Assembly (NCBI RefSeq): GCF_000176135.1
Contig: NZ_ACZN01000015.1
Span: 124,001-188,000 of the forward strand
DNA length: 64,000 nucleotides
Direction: 5' to 3'
Source: Vibrio coralliilyticus ATCC BAA-450
GTDB taxonomy: Bacteria > Pseudomonadota > Gammaproteobacteria > Enterobacterales > Vibrionaceae
Within the stretch, counting starts at the first letter, position 1, and each line of letters begins with the position of its first letter. This document shows, piece after piece, positions 44,866 to 53,372 of the stretch. The notes under the pieces are model-generated. The model saw only the letters and a list, made by a program, of their open reading frames with translations, was not told the origin of the DNA and ran no database searches. A program made the translations under genes and the position numbers.

Positions 44866-46806
44866 GTGAATCAGTATGCCTTACTGTGCTTAGACAACAA
44901 TCCTATTAGTGTAGAGCAACTGCGACGAGAGCTGGGTCAATTCGCGGCAAGGTTCGACATACATACGGCTGATACAATCGAAGACGCACACGCTTCGCTG
45001 GCTTACTGTCAGGAAAATCAGCAACCTGTCGCGCTGGTACTGGCTAGCCATCATGAAAACTTTAATGGCGCTGAATTTCTGATTCAGTTAGACAAAAGCC
45101 ACCATACACAAAGCGCACGTAAGATTTTGATCAGCTGCGGACAAGACATACAAGCGATACTGTCTGCCGTCAATGAAGGTAGACTGGATCATTGTCTGAC
45201 TAAACCGTTGCAGGACAACTTGGTATACAAAACGGTCAAAAAAGAACTCACGACTTTCATTCTAAAGCACGACGAAGAAAACCTTCTCGCATATAGTCAA
45301 ATACTCGATCAACAGCGTCTTCTTAGAGCACACATCGAACTCAAAATGCGCAGCTATCGCGAGGGTTTTATCACTGATCATCACACGCTCTCCGATCAAG
45401 AGCTCGCTGAGCAAGTTATCTCAGCTTTGCATGAGTTCTTCTCAGATCAGGACGACACTCGCGCTTGCCGAACCTATTCATCTGAACATCTGCTCACCAT
45501 TGAAGGAGAAGAAAATCAATTTCTCTGGTTCATTACCAAAGGAGAAGTTGCGCTATATAAAAAAGACGAACTAGGAATACAGCGCGAGGTGGTCAGACAC
45601 AACAAAGGTAATATTGTCGGAGGGATGTCGTTTGTCACGGGTGAGCCCTCATTCTCGACAGCACTGACTTTAAAACAAACTGAGGTAATAAAACTCGACC
45701 GAGACATTTTCGCTAAAGTCATGCATTCCAACACCACCCTGCTTCCTTTGTTTACTAACCTACTTCTGCGTCATTTCAATCGTCGCCTGCAGCGCAGTAT
45801 TAATACTAAGCTCGAACTGCAAAAGACGCTTGAATCCCTAGAGTCTGCCCATCAACAACTCATTGAGCGTGAAAAGATGGCAATGCTAGGCCAATTGGTC
45901 GCGGGCGTTGCCCATGAGCTAAACAATCCTGTAGCGGCAATTCTTCGCAGTACGGAAACGCTAACGGCTAACATTCATAAATTAGTCAGTGATGATAATG
46001 GTCAATCCAGACTCAAAACTCTAGGAGCGGATATTCTGGCTAAATCTCTCGATTCCAAACCGAGGTCAACTTCTGATGAACGGCAACTAGCCAAAAATAT
46101 AGAATCTCAGGTGGGTGAACGTCGAATCGCTAAAAAGCTGGTCAAACTCGGGTTAGAAGACAATCAAGAATGGTTGAAGCGTACTCAAAGCAACCAAGCT
46201 GAAGTAGCGCATGAGCTCGACCTTCTTGAGAGTTATCACATTACAGGAGCAACTTTACGATCCATCAATGTTTGTGCTCAACGTATCGCCGACATGGTCA
46301 AGAGCCTTAAAGGCTACGCTCGCCCAGACGATGAGACGTTTCGATTATCTGACATTCATGAAGGAATTGAAGATACGCTGGTCATCTTTGAAAATAAACT
46401 CAAGATGCACGGCGTAGAAAAAGTGTACGGTGATTTACCACTAATGCAGTGTATGCCAATGGCTTTGCAGCAAGTCTGGACTAACCTCATATCCAACGCC
46501 ATTGACGCTCTTCCTGAAAGAGGGACACTTTTGATTCAATCTGAGACTCGCAGCTATAACGACCAACAATGGGCTGTTATTTCAATTGAAGACAATGGTT
46601 GTGGTATTTCCAAAAAGCTACAGCGTCAAATTTTTGCCCTCAACTTTACCACTAAAAAGGAAGGCAACTTTGGATTAGGCATTGGCCTATCAGTTTGCCA
46701 GCAAATTGTGCATCAACATGGGGGGCGGATTGAAGTTCAGTCTGAACCTAATCGATTCACCAAAATGTCAGTGTGGCTCCCCTTGCAGACACACGACACA
46801 ATGTGA
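44866..46806 (+). CDS. Histidine kinase: pseudo-receiver - cNMP-like - kinase
   Basis: A 646-residue soluble kinase starting at GTG. Residues 1-125 are a receiver fold in which residue 61 is Ser (LVLASHHE), not the phospho-accepting Asp; Asn11 and Asn12 also replace acidic-pocket residues, while Lys (LTKPL, near 115) stays. A helical linker (EENLLAYSQILDQQRLL) follows. Residues about 200-310 form a cyclic-nucleotide-binding-like domain (FLWFITKGEVALYKK, GNIVGGMSFVTGEPS). The kinase core has His in GVAHELNNP near 348, an acidic helical insert of about 100 residues, and the N box (NLISNAID) and G boxes (GCGISKK, GLGIGLSV). No membrane segment. It ends ten bases before its response-regulator gene. 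Confidence 0.9.
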   Translation: MNQYALLCLDNNPISVEQLRRELGQFAARFDIHTADTIEDAHASLAYCQENQQPVALVLASHHENFNGAEFLIQLDKSHHTQSARKILISCGQDIQAILSAVNEGRLDHCLTKPLQDNLVYKTVKKELTTFILKHDEENLLAYSQILDQQRLLRAHIELKMRSYREGFITDHHTLSDQELAEQVISALHEFFSDQDDTRACRTYSSEHLLTIEGEENQFLWFITKGEVALYKKDELGIQREVVRHNKGNIVGGMSFVTGEPSFSTALTLKQTEVIKLDRDIFAKVMHSNTTLLPLFTNLLLRHFNRRLQRSINTKLELQKTLESLESAHQQLIEREKMAMLGQLVAGVAHELNNPVAAILRSTETLTANIHKLVSDDNGQSRLKTLGADILAKSLDSKPRSTSDERQLAKNIESQVGERRIAKKLVKLGLEDNQEWLKRTQSNQAEVAHELDLLESYHITGATLRSINVCAQRIADMVKSLKGYARPDDETFRLSDIHEGIEDTLVIFENKLKMHGVEKVYGDLPLMQCMPMALQQVWTNLISNAIDALPERGTLLIQSETRSYNDQQWAVISIEDNGCGISKKLQRQIFALNFTTKKEGNFGLGIGLSVCQQIVHQHGGRIEVQSEPNRFTKMSVWLPLQTHDTM

Positions 46807-46815
46807 GGACTCAAC

Positions 46816-47313
46816 ATGACTAAATACCTAATCTTATGTGTCGATGATGAGCGCGAAGTGCTAGACAGTGTGATTCAGGATCTCGACTGCTTTGAAGAGC
46901 ACTTCGACCTTGAAGCTGCAGAATCTGTCGCGGAAGCGAAATCTATCATAGAAGAAACTGAGCAGGAGGGAGGGAAGCTAGCGCTCATTCTTTGCGACCA
47001 CATAATGCCTGAGCAAACTGGCATTAGCTTTCTCATTGAACTTAATGACAATGCATCCACTCAAACGGCACGCAAAGTATTGCTAACTGGTCAAGCCGGA
47101 TTGGAAGACACAGTAGAAGCTGTGAATCACTCCAGCCTGCATTTTTACATTGCCAAACCTTGGCGAGGGGACAACTTACGCGATGTCATCAAAAAACAAC
47201 TTACCCAATATATGATAGAGAACAATGCTGACTTGATGCCTTGGGCTGCCATTCTCGATACAGAACAGATATTAGATGCTGTCGCAAAAAACCGAATCAA
47301 TTTTGGAGAATAG
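46816..47313 (+). CDS. Single-domain-type response regulator
   Basis: A 165-residue receiver protein with Asp10, Asp11, phospho-accepting Asp61 (LILCDHIMP), Thr near 89 (LLTGQ) and Lys near 113 (IAKPW) all present. After the receiver it has only a 40-residue helical tail (IENNADLMPWAAILDTEQIL) that closely matches the linker after the kinase's pseudo-receiver. There is no DNA-binding or enzymatic output domain, so it probably acts through protein contact or as a phosphate-relay or sink. AGGACTCAAC precedes the ATG. The whole protein is paralogous to the kinase N-terminus. Confidence 0.9.
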   Translation: MTKYLILCVDDEREVLDSVIQDLDCFEEHFDLEAAESVAEAKSIIEETEQEGGKLALILCDHIMPEQTGISFLIELNDNASTQTARKVLLTGQAGLEDTVEAVNHSSLHFYIAKPWRGDNLRDVIKKQLTQYMIENNADLMPWAAILDTEQILDAVAKNRINFGE

Positions 47314-47384
47314 ATCACCAAATTGTGCGTATTTTGGCATATTGATTGCTTCAACATGTAAATAACGACAAAACAATGACATTT

Positions 47385-47403
47385 TTGTAGTGTAGGACTA
47401 CAA
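47385..47403. promoter_or_regulatory. TTGTAGT/ACTACAA inverted repeat before the barrel gene
   Basis: TTGTAGT, GTAGG, ACTACAA: a perfect 7-bp dyad 82 bases before the chosen start of the outer-membrane protein. No U-tract follows, so it is more likely an operator than a terminator. Confidence 0.4.
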
Positions 47404-47484
47404 CAATGCATTATGATGTCTCGATATGGCAGCGCTCCGTCGCACCAAACCAAGGAAATTAACAAGAATAGGTTTTTCTTTCGT

Positions 47485-48039
47485 ATGCGTAAAACAATCT
47501 TAGCTGCAGCCCTTGTGCTAGCATCTGGTCAAGCTTTTGCAGAGACCGACCCAAACAGCCCAACCGTAATGAGTAACTTCAGCTACGATTACCTGGAAGC
47601 TCGCATTGGCGCAAGTCCTGTAACGTTCGGCGCGGCTGCAAGTAAATCTATCCACCCAAACGCTCATGTGATTGGCCGTGTTGATTCAGAGTTTGAAGGT
47701 GATTATGACGCGGCAGCAGGCTTTGGCTTCCACGCACCAATCAACAACTGGGCTGATTTTACTGGTGAAATGCTATTCCGCCTTGTCGATTTTGGTGGCA
47801 AAGAAGGTAAAGGCACTGACACGGGTATGGAATTGAACCTAGGGGTTCGTCAATGGCTAGGTCCGCAACTAGAAGTAGGCGGTAAAGCAGGCTACGTCTC
47901 CATCGAAGATAACGATGACTGGATTGGTTCAGCGTACGTACGCTTCCACTCAACAGAGCTTTTCTCAATTGGTGCTGAAGCGCGCATCAATGATTTCTAT
48001 GGTGACCAGCTAATGTTCACAACGCGATTCAAGTTCTGA
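47485..48039 (+). CDS. Small outer-membrane beta-barrel (YfaZ-like)
   Basis: A 184-residue protein from the ATG beginning MRKTILAAALVLASGQAFA, a clean signal peptide; an earlier in-frame start would add 24 non-signal residues. The mature protein alternates hydrophobic and polar strands (DYLEARIGASPVTFG, MELNLGVRQWLG, WIGSAYVRFHST) and ends with TRFKF, a C-terminal Phe typical of BAM-inserted barrels. Probably eight strands. YfaZ-like by fold, but this is only an impression. It lies between the kinase/regulator pair and tfoX. Terminator downstream. Confidence 0.7.
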   Translation: MRKTILAAALVLASGQAFAETDPNSPTVMSNFSYDYLEARIGASPVTFGAAASKSIHPNAHVIGRVDSEFEGDYDAAAGFGFHAPINNWADFTGEMLFRLVDFGGKEGKGTDTGMELNLGVRQWLGPQLEVGGKAGYVSIEDNDDWIGSAYVRFHSTELFSIGAEARINDFYGDQLMFTTRFKF

Positions 48040-48071
48040 TAACACATTTCAGAATGAGATAACCAAATACT

Positions 48072-48103
48072 AAAAAGCCGAGGTCATTGACCTCGGCTTT
48101 TTT
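48072..48103. terminator. Terminator between the barrel gene and tfoX
   Basis: Stem AAAAAGCCGAGGTC / GACCTCGGCTTTTT with a three-base loop, T-run after it. A-run on the other side serves tfoX. Confidence 0.92.
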
Positions 48104-48126
48104 ATGTCTGTTACTCAGCAAGTGTA

Positions 48127-48714
48127 TTACGCACAACTCGCTAGAAGCTGACGTTTACGCGGTTCTTGGATAAGCTTCCAATGTACACCATCAATGGCAC
48201 CAGCAAATTTCCAAAGTAGCTTAACATCGACATCATTGCCGTATGTCGCTTTCACTTTAGAGAACACTTCAGGTGCACCGAGCTCCAAGAAGGTGTCAAC
48301 ATCAACAACACCCGCTTTTTTCACCATGCGCTCTAGTGTGAGCTGCATGTTCGGCAAATCTCTTAAACGACGACTTGCTGACGACTTCTTATAGTGACGC
48401 TGAGACACCGAAAACTTAATCGAATTCTCAACAATCTCATCTAAAAGCTCATTTTTATTATTAAATAGATGAGTAATATCGTAATAATTCACCGTCGCAG
48501 TCGTTTGTTTTTTAACATGACGGTACTTGATACAGCCCAAATCCGTCAATTTGTCATCTAAATAGTCACCACCTCGAATAAACACTTTGTCAGCACTCAT
48601 TAGGGCAAACATTGCGTCTTGTTTGAATAAACCCGTTCCACCAAACATTGAACGTTTTTGGAAACTACCAAACTTGTTAACGTAATTAATAAATTGTTGC
48701 TCTGTCATATCCAT
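48127..48714 (-). CDS. tfoX: TfoX competence regulator
   Basis: A 195-residue protein with TfoX N-terminal domain (residues 1-105: FGSFQKRSMFGGTGLFKQDAMF, GCIKYRHVKKQTTATVNYYDI) and C-terminal domain (110-195: ASRRLRDLPNMQLTLERM, LWKFAGAIDGVHWKLI). In Vibrio cholerae TfoX responds to chitin and activates natural competence and type VI secretion. I call it TfoX rather than TfoY because the neighbours are serC and the kinase genes, and no cyclic di-GMP riboswitch, a hallmark of tfoY, is seen upstream. The AGAAGG ribosome binding site lies in a small hairpin, compatible with the known sRNA control. Confidence 0.88.
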   Translation of the reverse strand: MDMTEQQFINYVNKFGSFQKRSMFGGTGLFKQDAMFALMSADKVFIRGGDYLDDKLTDLGCIKYRHVKKQTTATVNYYDITHLFNNKNELLDEIVENSIKFSVSQRHYKKSSASRRLRDLPNMQLTLERMVKKAGVVDVDTFLELGAPEVFSKVKATYGNDVDVKLLWKFAGAIDGVHWKLIQEPRKRQLLASCA

Positions 48715-48718
48715 TGAT

Positions 48719-48733
48719 CCTTCTAATCTAGAA
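48719..48733 (-). promoter_or_regulatory. Hairpin covering the tfoX ribosome binding site
   Basis: On the minus-strand message TTCTA-GAT-TAGAA forms a short stem whose 3' side overlaps AGAAGG, the ribosome binding site. In V. cholerae tfoX translation is held by a leader structure that the sRNA TfoR opens; this short hairpin fits that idea but is small. The remaining 346-base gap to the HDOD gene shows AT-rich sequence, a palindrome ACACTAGTGT at 48928-48937, and nothing else I can name. Confidence 0.45.
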
Positions 48734-49060
48734 AACCCCGATTATTTATGATCACCAGATAGCAGCAGCTTTAAGCGAAAAATGTAAATCAGCCAGCGAA
48801 GCTATGGTTTATGTTTTTATTAGCATACCGACTGCAAGTACTATAAATGATAGTTAACGTTACAAAATAAGTCTGTGCACAGCTCACACCAATAAAACTA
48901 AATTCATATAAATTCGGGACTGACATCACACTAGTGTCGTTTCCATACTTCACTGCAAAAAATACATCGGACAAAAACTCTCAATTAACTTATCAATAAT
49001 TTGCATAATAATGGTCCGGGAAGTTAAACTGTAACTAGTAGAATCTTTAGCTGATCAAGC

Positions 49061-49981
49061 ATGAACCACCTATCTTTTTATTGGCTTCCTGAAAACAATG
49101 AACTTCTGGTTAAAGGCATCGAGTCTGAATTTTCAACATTAGTTGAACACGCCATCAACTCGGGCAAGATTACCCTGCCACCGATATCAGATGTTGTTTT
49201 AAAAATACAAAAATTATGTACCCAAGACGCAACTACAGTATTGGACGTTGCGGATAGCTTGCTCGAAGACCCAGGCCTTGCGGCCATTGTTATCCGAGTC
49301 GCTAATTCGGTCATCTTCAACCGCCGCAATATTACGTGTACCGACTTGGTCACGGCGGTATCACGTCTCGGCATTTTACGAGTGCGTGATATTGTGACCG
49401 CACAAGCCATCGAACAGCTTAAGCACTCCGTGAATTTAAGCCGTAGCTGCAATGAAGTTCTGATTAACAGTGCTCATAACTCTAGAGAATTGGCAGCTAC
49501 CATGGTGATGGTGGTGAAAGGTTTCAAAGAGTCAAACGACCCAAGATATAGCAATCTGGAAACAGATAAGGCTTTATTGACAGGTTTATTAGCTGATATT
49601 GGCTTATTTTGCATCGTGAACGAATACCATATGTACTTGGAACAAGGTAATTACCTCGCAGAAGACATTGCGTTCCAGATATTTAATAACCAGTGCTCCA
49701 ATGCAAGTCGCCTTGTTCTAGAACATTGGGGTTTTGATAGCGATTTCCTCGAAGTCGCCACCAATCAAACCACGCAAAGGCAAAGTGTGGATGTCAGTTA
49801 CCTAGACATCGCCCGTATCGCCAATCATATCCTGATGTTTCGTCGCCAAGATGACAAGATCGATGAACACACCGTTGAATTTGACCTGACTGGTGCAGAT
49901 ATACTGTACAAACTCAGTAATTTAAGTGATATTGAGTTCAATACACAAATCAATGAGTTAATTAGCGCTAGCGGACTCTAG
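49061..49981 (+). CDS. HDOD-domain protein
   Basis: A 306-residue cytoplasmic protein with the HDOD fold, a HD-like helical domain lacking the catalytic metal residues: ITLPPISDVVLKIQKLCTQ at the start of the domain, then IVIRVANSVIFNRR, VSRLGILRVRDIVTAQAI, LLTGLLADIGLFCIVNEY. HDOD proteins are non-catalytic signalling scaffolds that in Vibrio and Xanthomonas act with histidine kinases or chemotaxis-like pathways and in c-di-GMP-linked control. Nothing adjacent shows its partner. The start lacks a strong ribosome binding site. Confidence 0.9.
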   Translation: MNHLSFYWLPENNELLVKGIESEFSTLVEHAINSGKITLPPISDVVLKIQKLCTQDATTVLDVADSLLEDPGLAAIVIRVANSVIFNRRNITCTDLVTAVSRLGILRVRDIVTAQAIEQLKHSVNLSRSCNEVLINSAHNSRELAATMVMVVKGFKESNDPRYSNLETDKALLTGLLADIGLFCIVNEYHMYLEQGNYLAEDIAFQIFNNQCSNASRLVLEHWGFDSDFLEVATNQTTQRQSVDVSYLDIARIANHILMFRRQDDKIDEHTVEFDLTGADILYKLSNLSDIEFNTQINELISASGL

Positions 49982-50011
49982 CGCTAAACGTACCAGTACA
50001 CAGGAAGCCAC

Positions 50012-50917
50012 ATGTTTTCAGGGATGATATTCATCTTTGCCCCACTCGTTGTGGGGTATCTGATATCGATTTCCAAACCATCAATTCTCGATAAAATCAA
50101 CGCCACGACCTCCAACCTCATCTATGTCATTTTGGCATTAATGGGGCTGAGCCTCGCGGCGCTCGATAATTTGGGTCAAAATCTACAACTGATCCTTCAA
50201 TATGTAGCAGTCTTCTTCGTTTGCCTGAGTTTGAGTAACTTAGCTGCACTCCCCTTTATCGACAAACTTCTCCCAATTGAAACAGATGCCAAGCAAACCA
50301 AACTCCCTTTGTCCGGTATGGCTATGGAATCGGCCAAGCTGATCGTTGTTGTTGGTGGTGGGTTAGTCGCAGGCTTAATGCTTCCTATCGATTTGAGTTG
50401 GGTCGATACTGCCAGCGAATGGATTTTGTTTGTCCTACTCTTTTTCATTGGCATTCAGTTGCGCAACAGTGGCCTGACTCTTCGCCAAATACTGCTAAAC
50501 AAGCATGGCATGATCATCGCCCTAGTGATCATTGCCACGTCGATGATAGGCGGTGCGATTGCAGCCATGATTTTAGACATCGATCTTTACCGTGGCTTGG
50601 CAATGGCATCTGGATTTGGCTGGTATTCTTTAGCTGGCATTCTGATGGGTGATGCTTTTGGCCCTGTCTACGGTGGAGCCTCATTTATGATTGAACTCCT
50701 CCGAGAACTGGTTGCCTTAGTATTGATTCCCCTCGCTATACGCACTAAGCCCTGTACAGCGATTGGCTATGCTGGTGCAACGGCGATGGACTTTACGTTA
50801 CCCGTTATACAGACCACTGGTGGGGTACGTTGTGTACCAATTGCGATAGTGAGTGGATTTATATTAAGCCTATTAGTGCCCGTATTGATGCTTTTCTTTG
50901 TCTCTCTTGCAGGCTAG
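50012..50917 (+). CDS. lysO: Lysine exporter LysO
   Basis: A 301-residue inner-membrane protein of the LysO/YbjE family (DUF340), which exports L-lysine and toxic analogues. About eight to nine hydrophobic segments; LSLAALDNLGQNL, GMAMESAKLIVVVGGGLVAGLML, LALASGFGWYSLAGILMGDAFGPVYGGASFM and GYAGATAMDFTLPVIQ are family stretches, with conserved Glu/Asp residues needed for transport. CAGGAAGCC before the ATG. Starts 30 bases after the HDOD stop, so the two genes could be co-transcribed though functionally unrelated. Confidence 0.82.
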   Translation: MFSGMIFIFAPLVVGYLISISKPSILDKINATTSNLIYVILALMGLSLAALDNLGQNLQLILQYVAVFFVCLSLSNLAALPFIDKLLPIETDAKQTKLPLSGMAMESAKLIVVVGGGLVAGLMLPIDLSWVDTASEWILFVLLFFIGIQLRNSGLTLRQILLNKHGMIIALVIIATSMIGGAIAAMILDIDLYRGLAMASGFGWYSLAGILMGDAFGPVYGGASFMIELLRELVALVLIPLAIRTKPCTAIGYAGATAMDFTLPVIQTTGGVRCVPIAIVSGFILSLLVPVLMLFFVSLAG

Positions 50918-51028
50918 ATCGCATGATTTTATGTTCAGATTCACTATATTAGGGCTCAACCACACGTTATAATTTAGCGCTTGCTAATTTAGTGGGTTTA
51001 TAATAACTATTCTTCAAAAGGAATCATT

Positions 51029-51544
51029 ATGACACGTCTACTTATTGCTTTGCTGCTGGGCGCGACCTCTACTATGGTTGCCGCAGCTGACAATGCATGT
51101 TTGTCCAAGAAATACGACGCCTATGTTGATGCTTCTCTACACTGGTACGAAGATCTCGCAAAGCTAACTTCTGAACAATACCCTGACTTAAAAGAAGTCA
51201 GTGAGTGGTTTCTGGAAGGTCGAAAAAACCATTTTGAGTTGAACCGCGCTGCTGTTCACTACTACCTTGAAAACGACCCATCTAAGATTGCTACCAGTCA
51301 GCCCGTTGAAGCTTGGCTTCAGCTGGAGCAGAAGGACATTAAAACCTTGTCCTCGCGTAGCGATGAACTCGGTCGACTGGCGCAGGTCACCTTCAGTGAT
51401 CGTCAATCAAAGCCGCATGAGAAGAACTACGATCTTCGCTCGGCTTTCGCAGATTTGTTGAGCCATCCAACAAAAATTGATGATGCGTTAAAGCGCTACA
51501 ATGAAGCGATTAAAGACCTAGAAACCATTTCATGTGATACATAA
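51029..51544 (+). CDS. Secreted helical protein, function unknown
   Basis: A 171-residue protein with signal peptide (cleavage after AAA-DNA), AAAAGGAATC upstream. The mature protein is helical and acidic-basic mixed, with a Cys near residue 25 and a Cys two residues from the C-terminal end (SCDT), possibly one disulphide. No family recognised. It stands alone between lysO and panP. A perfect hairpin (TTGCCGCTG / CAGCGGCAA, 11-base loop) lies just after its stop but has no U-tract. Confidence 0.6.
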   Translation: MTRLLIALLLGATSTMVAAADNACLSKKYDAYVDASLHWYEDLAKLTSEQYPDLKEVSEWFLEGRKNHFELNRAAVHYYLENDPSKIATSQPVEAWLQLEQKDIKTLSSRSDELGRLAQVTFSDRQSKPHEKNYDLRSAFADLLSHPTKIDDALKRYNEAIKDLETISCDT

Positions 51545-51550
51545 TGGATA

Positions 51551-51579
51551 TTGCCGCTGGACCTTTTCTTCAGCGGCAA
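51551..51579 (+). other. Strong hairpin without U-tract after the secreted-protein gene
   Basis: Perfect 9-bp stem TTGCCGCTG / CAGCGGCAA with an 11-base loop, seven bases after the stop. Lacking a T-run it may stabilise the transcript end rather than terminate it. Confidence 0.55.
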
Positions 51580-51615
51580 CGTTCAAATCACAGTATCTAA
51601 GATCAAACAATTAAG

Positions 51616-51640
51616 ACGGGACTTTGCGCCCGTTTTCGTT
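51616..51640 (+). terminator. Putative terminator upstream of panP
   Basis: Stem ACGGG / CCCGT around an eight-base loop, followed by TTTTCGTTT. Weaker than most terminators in the window; possibly the real terminator for the secreted-protein gene. Confidence 0.5.
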
Positions 51641-51685
51641 TAGATTGTCCCGCTGCAACAAAAAAGATAAGAGCAATGTAGCTGT

Positions 51686-53332
51686 ATGGTATCGGAACAT
51701 AAAACGGCTGACGCGAGTTTCGAGAGTTTACTCCGAATCTTTACCGTCCCTGAAGGGCCAGACTCAACACTGACAAAAATCGAAGAAAAGTTATCGCAAA
51801 ACCTGAACCAGTTTTTGCGCGAACATATCGTCGCGGAAGAAAAGCCACTTAGAGAAATCGAAAAAGACTTCTCCAATGCGTCACTTCCAGAGCAACCCGA
51901 ATTCGTTTCCGAGCATACTCAACATTTGCTTGATACCTTAGTATCACATTCAGTTCATACTTCTGCACCGAGCTTTATCGGCCACATGACTTCGGCACTG
52001 CCCTACTTTTTGATGCCACTGTCTAAGATCATGATCGCGCTCAATCAAAACTTGGTCAAAATCGAAACATCCAAAGCTTTTACACCTTTAGAGCGCCAAG
52101 TACTTGGTATGCTTCACCGACTGGTATACAACCAGAACGATGAGTTTTACGCTAAATGGATGCACAGTGCTAATCATTCTCTGGGTGCTTTTTGTTCTGG
52201 TGGAACTATCGCCAACATTACGGCACTTTGGGTTGCGAGAAACAACGCCTTAAAAGCTACAGGTGATTTCAAAGGTGTAGAAAAAGAAGGGCTATTCAAA
52301 GCCATGAAACATTATGGCTATGAAGGTCTTGCTGTATTAGTTTCTGAGCGCGGGCACTATTCATTGAAAAAAGCGGCAGACGTTCTTGGTATTGGACAAG
52401 AAGGTTTGGTTGCCATTAAAACAGATACTAATAACCGTATTTGTCCTCAAGCGCTGCAGGAAAAAATAACTCAGCTAAAACAGCAAAACATTAAGCCCTT
52501 TGCAGTGATTGGTGTTGCCGGTACAACAGAGACTGGCTCGATTGACCCAATCGCCGATATCGCGGCTATTTGTCAGCGTGAAAGTTGCCATTTCCATATT
52601 GATGCAGCATGGGGCGGTGCGACCCTGATGTCTAACAACTATCGTCACCTCTTGGACGGCGTAGAGTTAGCAGACTCGATAACCATTGATGCTCACAAAC
52701 AGCTCTACATTCCTATGGGTGCGGGCATGGTGCTGTTTAAAGATCCAGAAGCCATGAAATCTATCGAGCACCACGCACAATATATCTTGCGTAAAGGCTC
52801 GAAAGACCTAGGCAGTCACACGCTAGAAGGCTCTCGTTCTGGTATGGCCATGCTGGTTTATGCCGCGATGCATATCATCAGTCGCCCTGGTTACGAGCTA
52901 CTGATCGATCAAAGTATTGAAAAAGCCAAGTACTTCGCCGAGTTGATCAAACAGCAGATCGATTTCGAACTCGTCTCAGAGCCGGAACTGTGTCTACTGA
53001 CCTATCGATACATTCCAGCTGAGATCCGCAGTGCTCTTGAAAAAGCCGGTCCTAAGCAGAAGTCGGAAATAAATGAGTTGCTCAATGAGCTGACAAAGTT
53101 CATTCAGAAACGACAACGCGAAACAGGTAAGTCTTTTGTTTCTCGAACTCGCCTCAACCCCGAGCAATGGGACAGAATGAATACCATTGTATTCCGAGTT
53201 GTACTAGCTAATCCTCTTACTGGACGAGACATCCTGAGCATGGTTCTCGAAGAGCAGCGAGAGATTGCAAAACAAGCACCAAAATTGATGGCGAGGATCC
53301 AATCCGCCGCTCAAAAAATCAAAGAAAACTGA
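51686..53332 (+). CDS. panP: PLP-dependent aspartate 1-decarboxylase PanP
   Basis: A 548-residue PLP enzyme of the group II decarboxylase (glutamate decarboxylase-like) fold. FHIDAAWGG and DAHKQLYIPMG (Lys338 as the Schiff-base lysine) are the signature stretches; CSGGTIANITALW binds the cofactor phosphate. In Vibrio this family supplies beta-alanine for pantothenate and coenzyme A by decarboxylating aspartate, replacing the unrelated self-processing PanD. The role here rests on family and genus, not on a pan operon, since no pan gene is adjacent. The ribosome binding site is weak. Monocistronic. Confidence 0.88.
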   Translation: MVSEHKTADASFESLLRIFTVPEGPDSTLTKIEEKLSQNLNQFLREHIVAEEKPLREIEKDFSNASLPEQPEFVSEHTQHLLDTLVSHSVHTSAPSFIGHMTSALPYFLMPLSKIMIALNQNLVKIETSKAFTPLERQVLGMLHRLVYNQNDEFYAKWMHSANHSLGAFCSGGTIANITALWVARNNALKATGDFKGVEKEGLFKAMKHYGYEGLAVLVSERGHYSLKKAADVLGIGQEGLVAIKTDTNNRICPQALQEKITQLKQQNIKPFAVIGVAGTTETGSIDPIADIAAICQRESCHFHIDAAWGGATLMSNNYRHLLDGVELADSITIDAHKQLYIPMGAGMVLFKDPEAMKSIEHHAQYILRKGSKDLGSHTLEGSRSGMAMLVYAAMHIISRPGYELLIDQSIEKAKYFAELIKQQIDFELVSEPELCLLTYRYIPAEIRSALEKAGPKQKSEINELLNELTKFIQKRQRETGKSFVSRTRLNPEQWDRMNTIVFRVVLANPLTGRDILSMVLEEQREIAKQAPKLMARIQSAAQKIKEN

Positions 53333-53372
53333 AAATTTCTTTCGAAAAAGCTGTAACTTGCCGAACATCGAC

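Noticed and set aside
48880..48900. CRP site TGTGCACAGCTCACA before tfoX
   Set aside because: The half-sites are one base too close compared with the TGTGA-N6-TCACA spacing.
48715..49060. Cyclic di-GMP (GEMM) riboswitch upstream of tfoX
   Set aside because: The conserved GCACAGGGCAAACC-type core and downstream GACGCAAAGCC-type core were not found on the minus strand.
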